Assembly (NCBI GenBank): GCA_963678235.1
Contig: OY782766.1
Location: forward strand, 372,001 to 436,000
Source: JABMQB01 sp963678235
Lineage (GTDB): Bacteria > Bacteroidota > Bacteroidia > Bacteroidales > Prolixibacteraceae
DNA length: 64,000 nt
Reading direction: 5' to 3'
Below, in pieces: positions 45,651-53,848 of the stretch; position 1 is the stretch's first letter, and every line of letters begins with the position of its first letter. The notes under the pieces are model-generated. The model had not been told where the DNA came from, did not search any database, and saw only the letters and a list, made by a program, of their open reading frames with translations. The translations under genes were made by a program, and so were the position numbers.

Positions 45651-46325
45651 TTATGGATTATTTAAAAGTTGCAGAATTAAATCTTTTGTATTCGATATGT
45701 TTGGTGGGATTGAGCCGATCAGTTTACCATTTCGAAATACAAAATAAGTCGCATTTGAGGTATTTATTTCATTTAAAAGATGTGTGGACAAAAGAATATA
45801 TTTATTATCAGAAATTAATTTTTCCAGAAGTATATTTAATTTATTAATGCCAACAGGATCAAGCCCGTTAAAAGGTTCATCCCAAAGTAGAAGCTTTTGG
45901 GCTCCAATAAGAGATAAAACAATACTGAGTCGTTTAACCATACCGGTAGAGAGTGAATTCAATGGTTGAGCTTTTACTTCGGATAAATCCCAGAACTTAA
46001 GCCATTCATTGATTTCTTCTTTCGGGGCATTCTTGATACTGGCACGAATATTACATAGATCTTCAATACTTAAAGATGGCTCTGTAATAAAAGGCTCAGT
46101 TGAAAAACTGATATTGTGTGGTTTTAACCTTATATTTTCTCCGGCGCATATTACCTCTCCAATATTCGGTGGTATAAGCCCAAAAATAATATTAAAGAGA
46201 GTTGATTTTCCTGACCCGTTGGTTCCAACAAAAATATAGAGACCAGGATTTTTAATTTCCAGATTGAAGTAATCAATGGCGATCTTTTTGCCAAAGTTCT
46301 TACTTAGATTATTCAACTTCAGCAT
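45651..46325 (-). CDS. ABC transporter ATP-binding protein
   Basis: ATPase subunit of 224 aa. Walker A GTNGSGKST is at residues 34-42. The signature motif reads LSTGM rather than LSGGQ, Walker B is KLLLWDEPFNGLDP (about residue 150), and the H-loop is LLSTHLL. The short single-domain length and GLDP motif fit ABC-2 export systems. The start overlaps the upstream gene by 17 bp, so translation is probably coupled. Substrate unknown. Confidence 0.92.
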   Translation of the reverse strand: MLKLNNLSKNFGKKIAIDYFNLEIKNPGLYIFVGTNGSGKSTLFNIIFGLIPPNIGEVICAGENIRLKPHNISFSTEPFITEPSLSIEDLCNIRASIKNAPKEEINEWLKFWDLSEVKAQPLNSLSTGMVKRLSIVLSLIGAQKLLLWDEPFNGLDPVGINKLNILLEKLISDNKYILLSTHLLNEINTSNATYFVFRNGKLIGSIPPNISNTKDLILQLLNNP

Positions 46326-47886
46326 GGTTCGATGAGTTTTCTTTAAATTGAATATCCAGTGATTTTTCCCATTCCATTTCTTTTACGAACTGCTCTTCCA
46401 CCGGATTTTCTTTCAATATATTATAGTTGTTCCAGAATCTGGGATTGTAAGGATACTTGGTTTCATAAGAGTTTTCATTTTTCGCAAGCTTTTCACGGTA
46501 ACGAATCTTGTCCATTTCTTTTTTATCCGTAACAACTCTGGTTACAAGCAAAGTCATTTCGGCATATTGCCGCTCTTTAATTATTTTTTCTTTCTCGGGA
46601 GCATCCGGATTTTCATACACAAAATTTTTGCCGTTTGGAGGGAAAAAACCACTCTTATATTTCAGGTAATATTTACCGTTTATTTTCTGGTACCCTATTT
46701 CATTTTTGGATATATAGTTATCCTTTATTGCTAAATTTTGCAGGTGATTTTTAGAAATCGCTTTCCACCAATGTTCTATTTTTAAGATAGCCCAATCTTC
46801 AGAATTGATATAGATAAATCCACCATTGTCTATGTTCTTATTTTCTGAAGCTCTTCTTCCGTCAGGCCAAAGTTGGTCATAAGTAAATCTTATTTTATAA
46901 ACTTTAACCGAATCCATCCATTCGCAACCTTCAAATTCGTATTTGAAGGTTGTGTACTGTGTGAGAGGTTTATACCACCAATCATCACGATAAGTTCTTA
47001 CATAATTACTATAGCTCCTGTAAAAAATGTTTCGGTGTCCCCCAAAATATTCTTCCATTATTTTAATTGCAGCTTTGTGTTTCTTGTCCATCGGAATCTG
47101 GTAGTTAGTACTTTTTCGAACTTCTTTTAACTCTATTTTTGTTGTTGTTGCCTGGTGCATAATGCCCTTATCTTCTATTAGTAGAGCGGCTTCTATTAGT
47201 TGGGTGGCAGTTGTATCCCGGTAGTTCGTATTTCGATAAAAAGCTTCTATTTGATGCGTGTTTCTATCGTAGTTTCGTTTGATGTTTTTTACTGCTCTTT
47301 TTACAATATCAACTGCTTCATTGCCATTAGGTAAAACATAAATATCGGCTAAGGCGTATGGCCTGGGTTTTAGTTTGATAATCAAATTTTCGGTATTTTC
47401 AGCAGGAATGGTGATTGTTTGGCTTTCATACCCAATAAATGAGAACTCTAAATTGAAACCTTTATTTTTATTTGCTATTTGAAATGAGAATCTTCCTATA
47501 ATGTTAGAGATAGTTCCGCTTCCTGAATTTTTAATAAGTAGATGTGCATATGGCAAAGGTTTTTGTGTAACCGAATCAATCACAATTCCGCTAATTCTTA
47601 TTTTTTCACTTTCGGATGATTTGATAATTATATGGGTTTTGTTTTTAGAAATCGTTACGTTCAATAGTTTTTCTATTTCTGAATAGCAGCTATCAGTGAA
47701 CTGACTAAATTCAAAACAAGTACTGTCATCAAGAGGAACATTATCAGGATTATAGCTGATTTCCAGATTTTCAGCTTGCGCTACTTTGCTTATAACATTT
47801 AAAAAAGTAGTCTTTTTTGAGCTTTGGGCGAATATTGTACATATACTTAATGTGGTTACTGTAATTGCAACTATAAGGGTTTTCAT
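46309..47886 (-). CDS. Secreted STN/CarboxypepD_reg-like protein without a TonB barrel
   Basis: Exported protein of 525 aa with a signal peptide (about 1-20, ending FAQ). Residues about 25-93 resemble a secretin/TonB short N-terminal (STN) domain (LNVISKVAQAENLEISYNPDN...IEKLLNVTISKNKTHIIIKSS). Residues about 96-175 form a CarboxypepD_reg-like domain (ISGIVIDSVTQKPLPYAHLLIKN...GRFSF...SFIGYESQTI). The remaining 350 residues are unassigned, rich in aromatic and charged residues, and show no plug or beta-barrel features of SusC/TonB receptors. In sigma/FecR systems the STN domain usually contacts FecR, so this protein may be the signal-sensing partner. It overlaps fecR by 4 bp. Confidence 0.78.
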   Translation of the reverse strand: MKTLIVAITVTTLSICTIFAQSSKKTTFLNVISKVAQAENLEISYNPDNVPLDDSTCFEFSQFTDSCYSEIEKLLNVTISKNKTHIIIKSSESEKIRISGIVIDSVTQKPLPYAHLLIKNSGSGTISNIIGRFSFQIANKNKGFNLEFSFIGYESQTITIPAENTENLIIKLKPRPYALADIYVLPNGNEAVDIVKRAVKNIKRNYDRNTHQIEAFYRNTNYRDTTATQLIEAALLIEDKGIMHQATTTKIELKEVRKSTNYQIPMDKKHKAAIKIMEEYFGGHRNIFYRSYSNYVRTYRDDWWYKPLTQYTTFKYEFEGCEWMDSVKVYKIRFTYDQLWPDGRRASENKNIDNGGFIYINSEDWAILKIEHWWKAISKNHLQNLAIKDNYISKNEIGYQKINGKYYLKYKSGFFPPNGKNFVYENPDAPEKEKIIKERQYAEMTLLVTRVVTDKKEMDKIRYREKLAKNENSYETKYPYNPRFWNNYNILKENPVEEQFVKEMEWEKSLDIQFKENSSNHAEVE

Positions 47887-48830
47887 TGGGTAATTATATA
47901 ATTAGAATTAGCTTTATGTATATTTATATCAAGGGTTAATGACAAGGTTTCAAGAGCTTCACTTAAAGAGTTGTTATTAAAAGTGCCTGAAAAACGTAAT
48001 GTCTCAATTTTATTATCCAGTATATTTATTTTTGTATTATAATACTTCTCAAAGTCACTTATAACTTCAGAAAGGGTGGCTTTGTCAAACACCAACTTTT
48101 TGGAGAACGATGCGTTAAAATTTAAATCAATGTTGGTAGATTTTTGAATAGAGTTTTTAACAAGGTTGAATTCTCCAATTTCATTTTTATGTAATTCGAT
48201 TGAGTTTTCTTTTTTTTGACGTGAAGCAAATAAAACTTTGCCAAAGTCGACTATTACCTTTTGGGTATTTTTTTCAGTAGCGTCCACTAAAAATCTGGTG
48301 CCAAGTACTTTTATTTGAGTTAGTTCTGTGCTGACAATGAAAGGCTTTAGGCTATCAGGTTTAACTTCGAAATACGCTTTGCCGTCAAGGTCAACATTTC
48401 TGTATTCACCATTAAAGTTTTTACGATATTTTAATCTACTGTTCTTTGTGAGGATAATCATACTACTATCAGGAAGGAACAACGTTTGTTGTTCGGTAGC
48501 TACTATTTTAACCCATCTTGTCTGAATTAGTGTTGGCATTAAAAATTTGCCCAATATTGCAGTCACAATAAGGATAGCTGCAATTCTTTGCGCCCAGGTT
48601 ATAATTAGTTTGTATTTAAGTTTTTGTTTTACCTTCCGCAAAGCACCAATTTCATCAGGCGAAAATTCAAGTCTTAGTTTTTGAGTAGAATCGTAGATTT
48701 TTTTGAAATCCTCAAAGTATCCTTTATTGGTATCTGAACTTAAAATCCAATTTTCAAACTCTCGTTTTTCATTTTTCGTGAGTTTATTTTCAAGAAAATC
48801 AATTATTTTCTCATCGGGAAAAAGGTTCAT
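47883..48830 (-). CDS. FecR-family anti-sigma factor
   Basis: Membrane-spanning anti-sigma/sensor protein of 315 aa. The cytoplasmic N-terminus (about 1-78) binds the sigma factor in this family. One transmembrane helix lies at about 80-100 (AQRIAAILIVTAILGKF). The periplasmic FecR domain (about 105-215) carries LPDSSMIILTKNSRLKY and DLDGKAYFEV, and a C-terminal DUF4974-like domain (about 245-315) contains the VISDFEKYYNTKI segment. It lies 64 bp downstream of its sigma gene and overlaps the next gene by 4 bp. Confidence 0.93.
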   Translation of the reverse strand: MNLFPDEKIIDFLENKLTKNEKREFENWILSSDTNKGYFEDFKKIYDSTQKLRLEFSPDEIGALRKVKQKLKYKLIITWAQRIAAILIVTAILGKFLMPTLIQTRWVKIVATEQQTLFLPDSSMIILTKNSRLKYRKNFNGEYRNVDLDGKAYFEVKPDSLKPFIVSTELTQIKVLGTRFLVDATEKNTQKVIVDFGKVLFASRQKKENSIELHKNEIGEFNLVKNSIQKSTNIDLNFNASFSKKLVFDKATLSEVISDFEKYYNTKINILDNKIETLRFSGTFNNNSLSEALETLSLTLDINIHKANSNYIITQ

Positions 48831-48894
48831 ATTTGTTTTTCTTTATAAGAGACATCTTAAATTAACATCCCCTAAAAAAAATTAAAAGAAAGTA

Positions 48895-49467
48895 TTAGAA
48901 ATTTTGAAGAAACAGGAAGTAGCCAGGCAATAGGTGTAAAAAAGGTTTGAGTTCATGACGCAATTTAACAATAGCATTCCTTATTTGGTTTTCAACTGTT
49001 TTTGTTGAAACGCTAAGATATTCTGCAATTTCTTTTTGGGTTAGGCCTTCCAATTTGTTAAGAATAAAAATATGCCGACATTTTTCCGGAAGCCCCTGAA
49101 TTGCATCATATAAATGTTCTATTGTTTCCAAATTATAGAATGCATCATCATTGTCATCAGTATTTTGTAATTGTATGAAATATTGCTTTTGATACTTTTC
49201 GCGAGTAATCCTTATTCTTTGTTCCTTCAAGCACTGATTGTAGGTTGATTTGTATAAATAAGATTTTGGCTTATCCGGGCAAATAATTTTTTTTCTATTC
49301 TCCCATAAGTTAATAAATACTTTTTGAGTCGCTTCTTCTGCATCATCAGCATTAAATAAAATAGAAAGTGCAAAATGGCATAAAGGTTTATAATAACTCA
49401 GGAAAAGCTGATCAAATGCCAATTTATTCCCATTTATTATTTTTATGAACAGTTCTTTGTCGGTCAA
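48895..49467 (-). CDS. ECF RNA polymerase sigma factor (Bacteroidota expansion family)
   Basis: Sigma-70 family ECF factor of 190 aa with region 2 (FDQLFLSYYKPLCHFALSILFN...VFINLWENRK) and region 4 (LPEKCRHIFILNKLEGLTQKEIAEYLSVSTKTVENQI). The only plausible start is TTG at 49467: an in-frame TAA lies 18 bp upstream and no ATG intervenes. It is the first gene of the operon whose second gene encodes its FecR anti-sigma factor. It probably transcribes its own operon. Confidence 0.94.
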   Translation of the reverse strand: MTDKELFIKIINGNKLAFDQLFLSYYKPLCHFALSILFNADDAEEATQKVFINLWENRKKIICPDKPKSYLYKSTYNQCLKEQRIRITREKYQKQYFIQLQNTDDNDDAFYNLETIEHLYDAIQGLPEKCRHIFILNKLEGLTQKEIAEYLSVSTKTVENQIRNAIVKLRHELKPFLHLLPGYFLFLQNF

Positions 49468-49518
49468 TGTTGGAGTATTAAGTTAACAAAAGTGCAGATT
49501 GTGAAACGAAATTCCAAT

Positions 49519-50379
49519 CTAAGAAGTAATTTCTTTGCACGATTTCTCAATTGTTGGATACGTAAACTCAAATCCTTGCTCCAATAATCTTTTGGGAATT
49601 GCCCGAGGGCTTTCAGTTAAAATCATTGAAGCCTTTCCAAAAGCTATTTTCAACAGAACTGTGGGGATTTTTAAAATTGCCCTTCTTTTCAAAACCCTAG
49701 CAAATTCATGGGTAAAATCTTTATTGGTAATATTTTCAGGTGAAACAAGATTGTAAATTCCCGTTGCTTCGCTGTTTTCAAGGCTCCATACAATGGCATT
49801 CGTTAAATCTTTAATATGAATAAATGGAAATGTTTGTTTGCCATTTCCAATCGTTGCGCCCAAACCCAAATAAAATATAGGTTTCATCTTCATTATGGTT
49901 TGCGATTCTTTGCCAATTACAATTCCTAACCTTAAAATTACCCTACGTACATTTTCAGGCAATAACGCAGATGCTTCTTCCCATGAAGATACTACTTGAT
50001 ACATAAAGCCTTCTGAAAAAACAGGACTTTCTTCCGTGTGGGCAAGTCCTGCTTTGTAAATTCCAATTGCCGAAGCGGATATAAATATTTTGGGTCTATT
50101 GTTCCCATCTATTAATGAAATTGCCTCCACCAGCTTTTTGGTTGTTTGAACCCGGCTGTCAAAAATTGTTTTTTTCGTTTTATTTGTCCATCGTTGTAAA
50201 ATAGGTGAGCCAGCTAAATGTATAATTGCCTCGCTCCCAAAAATATGGGCAGCTAGTTCAGTAACGTCACCATATAACAAACTTCGTTGAATTGGAATAA
50301 CTTCATGTCCGGATGTGCTTAATTTGCGTGCTAATGATTTGCCAATAAAACCATTTCCCCCACTTATTGCGATCTTCAT
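49519..50379 (-). CDS. TIGR01777 (YfcH-like) NAD-dependent epimerase family protein
   Basis: Short-chain dehydrogenase-like protein of 286 aa with an N-terminal dinucleotide motif (ISGGNGFIGKSLARKL), LAGSPI, SASAIGIYK and the family C-terminal block (SPRAIPKRLLEQGFEFTYP). It matches the TIGR01777 group (YfcH/SulA-type cell-division-associated name), whose reaction is not established. The active-site Tyr of classic epimerases is not clearly conserved (IGIY). It is 51 bp upstream of the sigma gene on the same strand but appears unrelated to it. A GAGTA element lies upstream. Confidence 0.85.
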   Translation of the reverse strand: MKIAISGGNGFIGKSLARKLSTSGHEVIPIQRSLLYGDVTELAAHIFGSEAIIHLAGSPILQRWTNKTKKTIFDSRVQTTKKLVEAISLIDGNNRPKIFISASAIGIYKAGLAHTEESPVFSEGFMYQVVSSWEEASALLPENVRRVILRLGIVIGKESQTIMKMKPIFYLGLGATIGNGKQTFPFIHIKDLTNAIVWSLENSEATGIYNLVSPENITNKDFTHEFARVLKRRAILKIPTVLLKIAFGKASMILTESPRAIPKRLLEQGFEFTYPTIEKSCKEITS

Positions 50380-50413
50380 TTTAATAGATTTAAGCCATCA
50401 AGTTAGATATTAA

Positions 50414-50610
50414 TTTTCTAGTTGATGGTTAAAATCTCCGAATTTTATTTGGAGCAGGCTCTGTAATTTTAGTTTCTATAAATTTTAAATGAATAATGAA
50501 TCGGAGTATAGATATAGGAGTATTAAGATGCAGACCAAAATTAAGCATTTTCTTATCTCAATATTCAATACTTATGTCTTTATTCCTTTTCTTTAAATTC
50601 CCTGAATTTC
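50414..50610 (-). repeat. Dispersed GAGTA-type intergenic element, copy B
   Basis: Upstream of the TIGR01777 gene start. It repeats the order of copy A: TTTTCTAGTTGATGGTTAAA (50414-50433), TAATTTTAGTTTC, TCGGAGTATAGATATAGGAG (50501-50520), TATCTCAATATTCAATACT (50554-50572) and a final GAATTTC. The rest of the 50380-50797 gap holds nothing else recognisable. Confidence 0.5.
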
Positions 50611-50797
50611 GGACAGGTAGGCATTCAGTCTTAAACTTATATGCTCTTTGTGACTAGTGTTATATGAAGAATTTTTTTTAGCATCATGTTATTCTTATTA
50701 AATATTGACAACTAAATGTGCATAAATCCGTGGAAACGTACGTTATATAATTTGTGCTTAAATGGGCAATCATTTAGTTTTGATAAACGAAGAATAC

Positions 50798-53251
50798 ATG
50801 ACCAAAAAAAATCCAATAGAAAATACCGCTACAACCGTTAAAAAGAGTCCTGTTAAAAGAAATCCTACCGTAAAAGGGAAATCATCACCTAAGACATCTG
50901 CAGCCAAAAGGAAGACCAACCAAAAGGAAAGAAGCGTTTTCAAAAAGATTGGTAGGTTTTTATTAAAAGCAGCCCTGGTGTGTTTGCTGCTATCCATCTT
51001 GTTTTTCATAATCATTTATTTGGGGGCTACAGGTCCGGTTCCAACGAAAGGGCAATTGCAAAAAATTACAAATCCGGTTGCCTCTGAAGTATTCTCGGAA
51101 GACGGAAAAATATTGGGCAGGTATTATATACAAAACAGGAGCAATGTAACTTTTAACGAGATATCGCCAAATGTAATAAATGCTTTGATTGCCACTGAAG
51201 ACGCAAGGTTTTATGAGCACAAGGGCATTGATGAATTGGCATTATTACGAGTTTTGGTTAAATCAATTTTGCTGCAAAACAGAAATGCCGGGGGAGGGAG
51301 CACCTTAAGCCAGCAGATAGCAAAAAACCTTTATCCCAGAAAAAACTTCAGCATTTTTACTATGCCCGTTAATAAACTTCGGGAAGCAATAATTGCCTAT
51401 CGCCTCGAAAAAATTTATTCAAAGGATGAGATTCTCACTTTTTACCTGAACACCGTTCCGTTTGCCGAAAATACCTTTGGGATAGAAACTGCCTCTGAAC
51501 GTTTTTTTAGCAAGAAACCTTCACAATTAAAAGTAAACGAAGCAGCTGCCATTGTTGGAATGCTTAAGGCAAACACCACGTATAACCCAAGAACACATCC
51601 CGAAAGGGCACTTGAAAGAAGAAATGTGGTGATTGAGCAAATGGTTAAATATAGTTACCTAACGAAAGCCGAAGGCGATTTTTACAAGGCAGAACCCTTA
51701 GGTGTCAAATACAAGCTTATTACCTATAACCAGGGACCAGCTCCATATTTTATTGAAAACCTAAGGCCACAATTGGTCAAATGGTGCGAAGAAAATTCAA
51801 AAGCTGATGGTACGCCATATAATCTTTACACAGATGGATTAAAAATACAAACAACCATTAATTATGACTTGCAGCGCTATGCCAACATGTCCGTTGATGA
51901 GCACATGAAACAATTACAACGAGTATTTGATACCCATTGGAAAGGCAGAGCACCCTGGGGATCAAATATGGGGACGCTCACAAGGGCAATAAACAGAAGC
52001 GAACGTTACAAATCATTGGCTGCAAAAGGTGTAAGCAAAGAACAAATTGATGCTGAATTTAAATTAAAAAATACCATGTCAGTTTTCACATGGGACGGAA
52101 TCCAGCAAAAGGAAATGAGCCCTTTAGATTCAATCAAACATTACCTGAAATTGCTGAATACCGGATTGCTTTCATTAGACCCGTTTTCCGGGGAAGTAAA
52201 AGCATATATAGGAGGAATAGATTTCCGTTATTTTAAATACGACCATACGGTATCAAAAAGACAGGTTGGATCAACCTTTAAACCAATTGTTTATCTGGCA
52301 GCGCTTGAAGATGGAATAGCCCCGGATACCTATTTCCCGAATGAGCAAAAAGTATACAATGAATATGACGACTGGTCGCCTAGAAACTCGCACGATGATT
52401 ATGGCGGATTTTATTCGATGGAAGGTGCGTTGTCGGAATCCTTAAATACAGTTGCAGTGGATGTGTTGATGAAAACCGGAGTTAGGGATGTAATAAGTGT
52501 TGCCAGGGATATTGGAATAAGTTCCGATTTGCCCAAATACCCAAGTTTGGCTTTGGGGGTTGCTTCCATTTCGTTGGAGGAAATGGTATGTGCATATGCT
52601 ACTTTTGCAAACTCCGGGAGAAGGATTGTACCCTATTATCTGGTTTCCATATCCGATGAAAATGGAAACGTTTTAGAGACCTTTGCCAATGAACAGGACA
52701 CGGAACCTGTTGTAGATTCTGAAAACTGTAAATTAATTACGCACATGCTAAAGTCGGTTGTAAGGACAGGGACAGGGAGTATAATGAGTTCAATTTATGG
52801 GATTGATTCAGATTTTGCGGGTAAGACCGGAACTACCCAAAATCAATCGGATGGTTGGTTTGTCGGGATGTCTCCAAATTTGGTTACCGGTGTTTGGGTT
52901 GGTGCCGAAGATCCTTCCATTCATTTCCGGACAATCACTTATGGACAAGGCGGATATATGGCCCTTCCAATCGTTGGAAAATATTATCATAAACTTTATC
53001 GGGATGCTAAATTTAAGGACTGGAAATCCTTGATGTTCGATCCTCCATCAGAAGAGTTGCTGGCAAAAATTGATATTCCGCAATACAGAGAAGCTTTGGA
53101 TATAGAAAAGAAATGGTTCGATTTAGGAAAAATATTTGGAAAAAATAAAAAGGATGACCAACCGAAAGTTCCAAAACAACAAGAGCCTAAAACCGAGAAA
53201 AAAGTGTGGGAAAAAATAAAAGATATTTTTAAGAAAAAGGATAAGAAATAA
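50798..53251 (+). CDS. Class A penicillin-binding protein (PBP1A-like)
   Basis: Bifunctional peptidoglycan glycosyltransferase/transpeptidase of 817 aa from the preferred ATG 50798 (MTKKNP); an in-frame ATG at 50762 would add 12 residues. A basic cytoplasmic tail and a membrane helix (about 53-75) precede the GT51 domain (EDARFYEHKGID; GGSTLSQQIAKNL) and the transpeptidase domain with SxxK in GSTFKP, SLN in SESLN and KTG in AGKTGTT. The C-terminus is a Lys-rich tail. No lipoprotein activator gene is nearby. Confidence 0.95.
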   Translation: MTKKNPIENTATTVKKSPVKRNPTVKGKSSPKTSAAKRKTNQKERSVFKKIGRFLLKAALVCLLLSILFFIIIYLGATGPVPTKGQLQKITNPVASEVFSEDGKILGRYYIQNRSNVTFNEISPNVINALIATEDARFYEHKGIDELALLRVLVKSILLQNRNAGGGSTLSQQIAKNLYPRKNFSIFTMPVNKLREAIIAYRLEKIYSKDEILTFYLNTVPFAENTFGIETASERFFSKKPSQLKVNEAAAIVGMLKANTTYNPRTHPERALERRNVVIEQMVKYSYLTKAEGDFYKAEPLGVKYKLITYNQGPAPYFIENLRPQLVKWCEENSKADGTPYNLYTDGLKIQTTINYDLQRYANMSVDEHMKQLQRVFDTHWKGRAPWGSNMGTLTRAINRSERYKSLAAKGVSKEQIDAEFKLKNTMSVFTWDGIQQKEMSPLDSIKHYLKLLNTGLLSLDPFSGEVKAYIGGIDFRYFKYDHTVSKRQVGSTFKPIVYLAALEDGIAPDTYFPNEQKVYNEYDDWSPRNSHDDYGGFYSMEGALSESLNTVAVDVLMKTGVRDVISVARDIGISSDLPKYPSLALGVASISLEEMVCAYATFANSGRRIVPYYLVSISDENGNVLETFANEQDTEPVVDSENCKLITHMLKSVVRTGTGSIMSSIYGIDSDFAGKTGTTQNQSDGWFVGMSPNLVTGVWVGAEDPSIHFRTITYGQGGYMALPIVGKYYHKLYRDAKFKDWKSLMFDPPSEELLAKIDIPQYREALDIEKKWFDLGKIFGKNKKDDQPKVPKQQEPKTEKKVWEKIKDIFKKKDKK

Positions 53252-53339
53252 TTAAATCAGGATGCTTGGAATCGTTGAGAAATAAAGCATTCTTAATATA
53301 AAATACCTGATAATTTTATACCTCGATTCAATAATTCCG

Positions 53340-53347
53340 TATCTTTG
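53340..53347 (+). promoter_or_regulatory. Candidate -7 box for the small acidic protein gene
   Basis: TATCTTTG matches TAnnTTTG exactly, 23 bp before the start codon. No clear -33 element is visible. Confidence 0.45.
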
Positions 53348-53370
53348 TTTATAAATTAAAACTGCACGTT

Positions 53371-53628
53371 ATGTTACCTAAATTTCTATTGGCCGACAAT
53401 TCACAGGAAACGCCCGATACCATTTTTGTAGTACACTGTGAAAAACCCAGATTTATTGTAGAAAGCGATATTGAGGATTTCTATAGTAATCAACACATTC
53501 ATTGGCTTGACGAAGACCCACAAAATGAAGACCTCATTGAGCAACTTCTTGAGGAAGCAGAAAGGTTTTTAGACGATGAGTTTGAAAACCAGGAAGATCT
53601 TTACGATAAAGAAATTGGTGAAAATTAA
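53371..53628 (+). CDS. Small acidic protein of unknown function
   Basis: 85 aa, strongly acidic (C-terminal half dominated by Glu and Asp), with no signal peptide or membrane helix. The N-terminal half is beta-like (DTIFVVHCEKPRFIVE) and the rest helical (LIEQLLEEAERFLDDEF). I recognise no family. Its own -7 box lies just upstream, and the PspC gene follows after 6 bp, so the two are probably co-transcribed. Confidence 0.7.
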   Translation: MLPKFLLADNSQETPDTIFVVHCEKPRFIVESDIEDFYSNQHIHWLDEDPQNEDLIEQLLEEAERFLDDEFENQEDLYDKEIGEN

Positions 53629-53634
53629 TGCTTT

Positions 53635-53835
53635 ATGAACAATCAGTACAATAAAAAAAGAATGTACCGATCGAGGGATCGTGTACTTGGTGGAGTTTTA
53701 GGAGGATTCGCAAAGTACATCAACCTTGACCCAACGATCGTTCGGATATTATACGTAGTTTTATCATTGGTTTCGGCAGGTTTCCCGGGCACATTGGTCT
53801 ATATTATCCTTTGGGCTATCACCCCTGAAGAATAA
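53635..53835 (+). CDS. PspC-domain membrane protein
   Basis: 66-aa PspC-domain protein with the basic N-terminus KRMYRSRDRVLGGVLGGFAKY, INLDPTIVRILYVVLSL and a single long hydrophobic helix ending YIILWAITPEE, all typical of the family. In proteobacteria PspC takes part in the membrane-stress (phage-shock) response; short stand-alone PspC proteins in Bacteroidota have no proven role. It converges with the Tex gene across 13 bp; no clear terminator separates them. Confidence 0.9.
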   Translation: MNNQYNKKRMYRSRDRVLGGVLGGFAKYINLDPTIVRILYVVLSLVSAGFPGTLVYIILWAITPEE

Positions 53836-53848
53836 AAAAAAACAGGTA

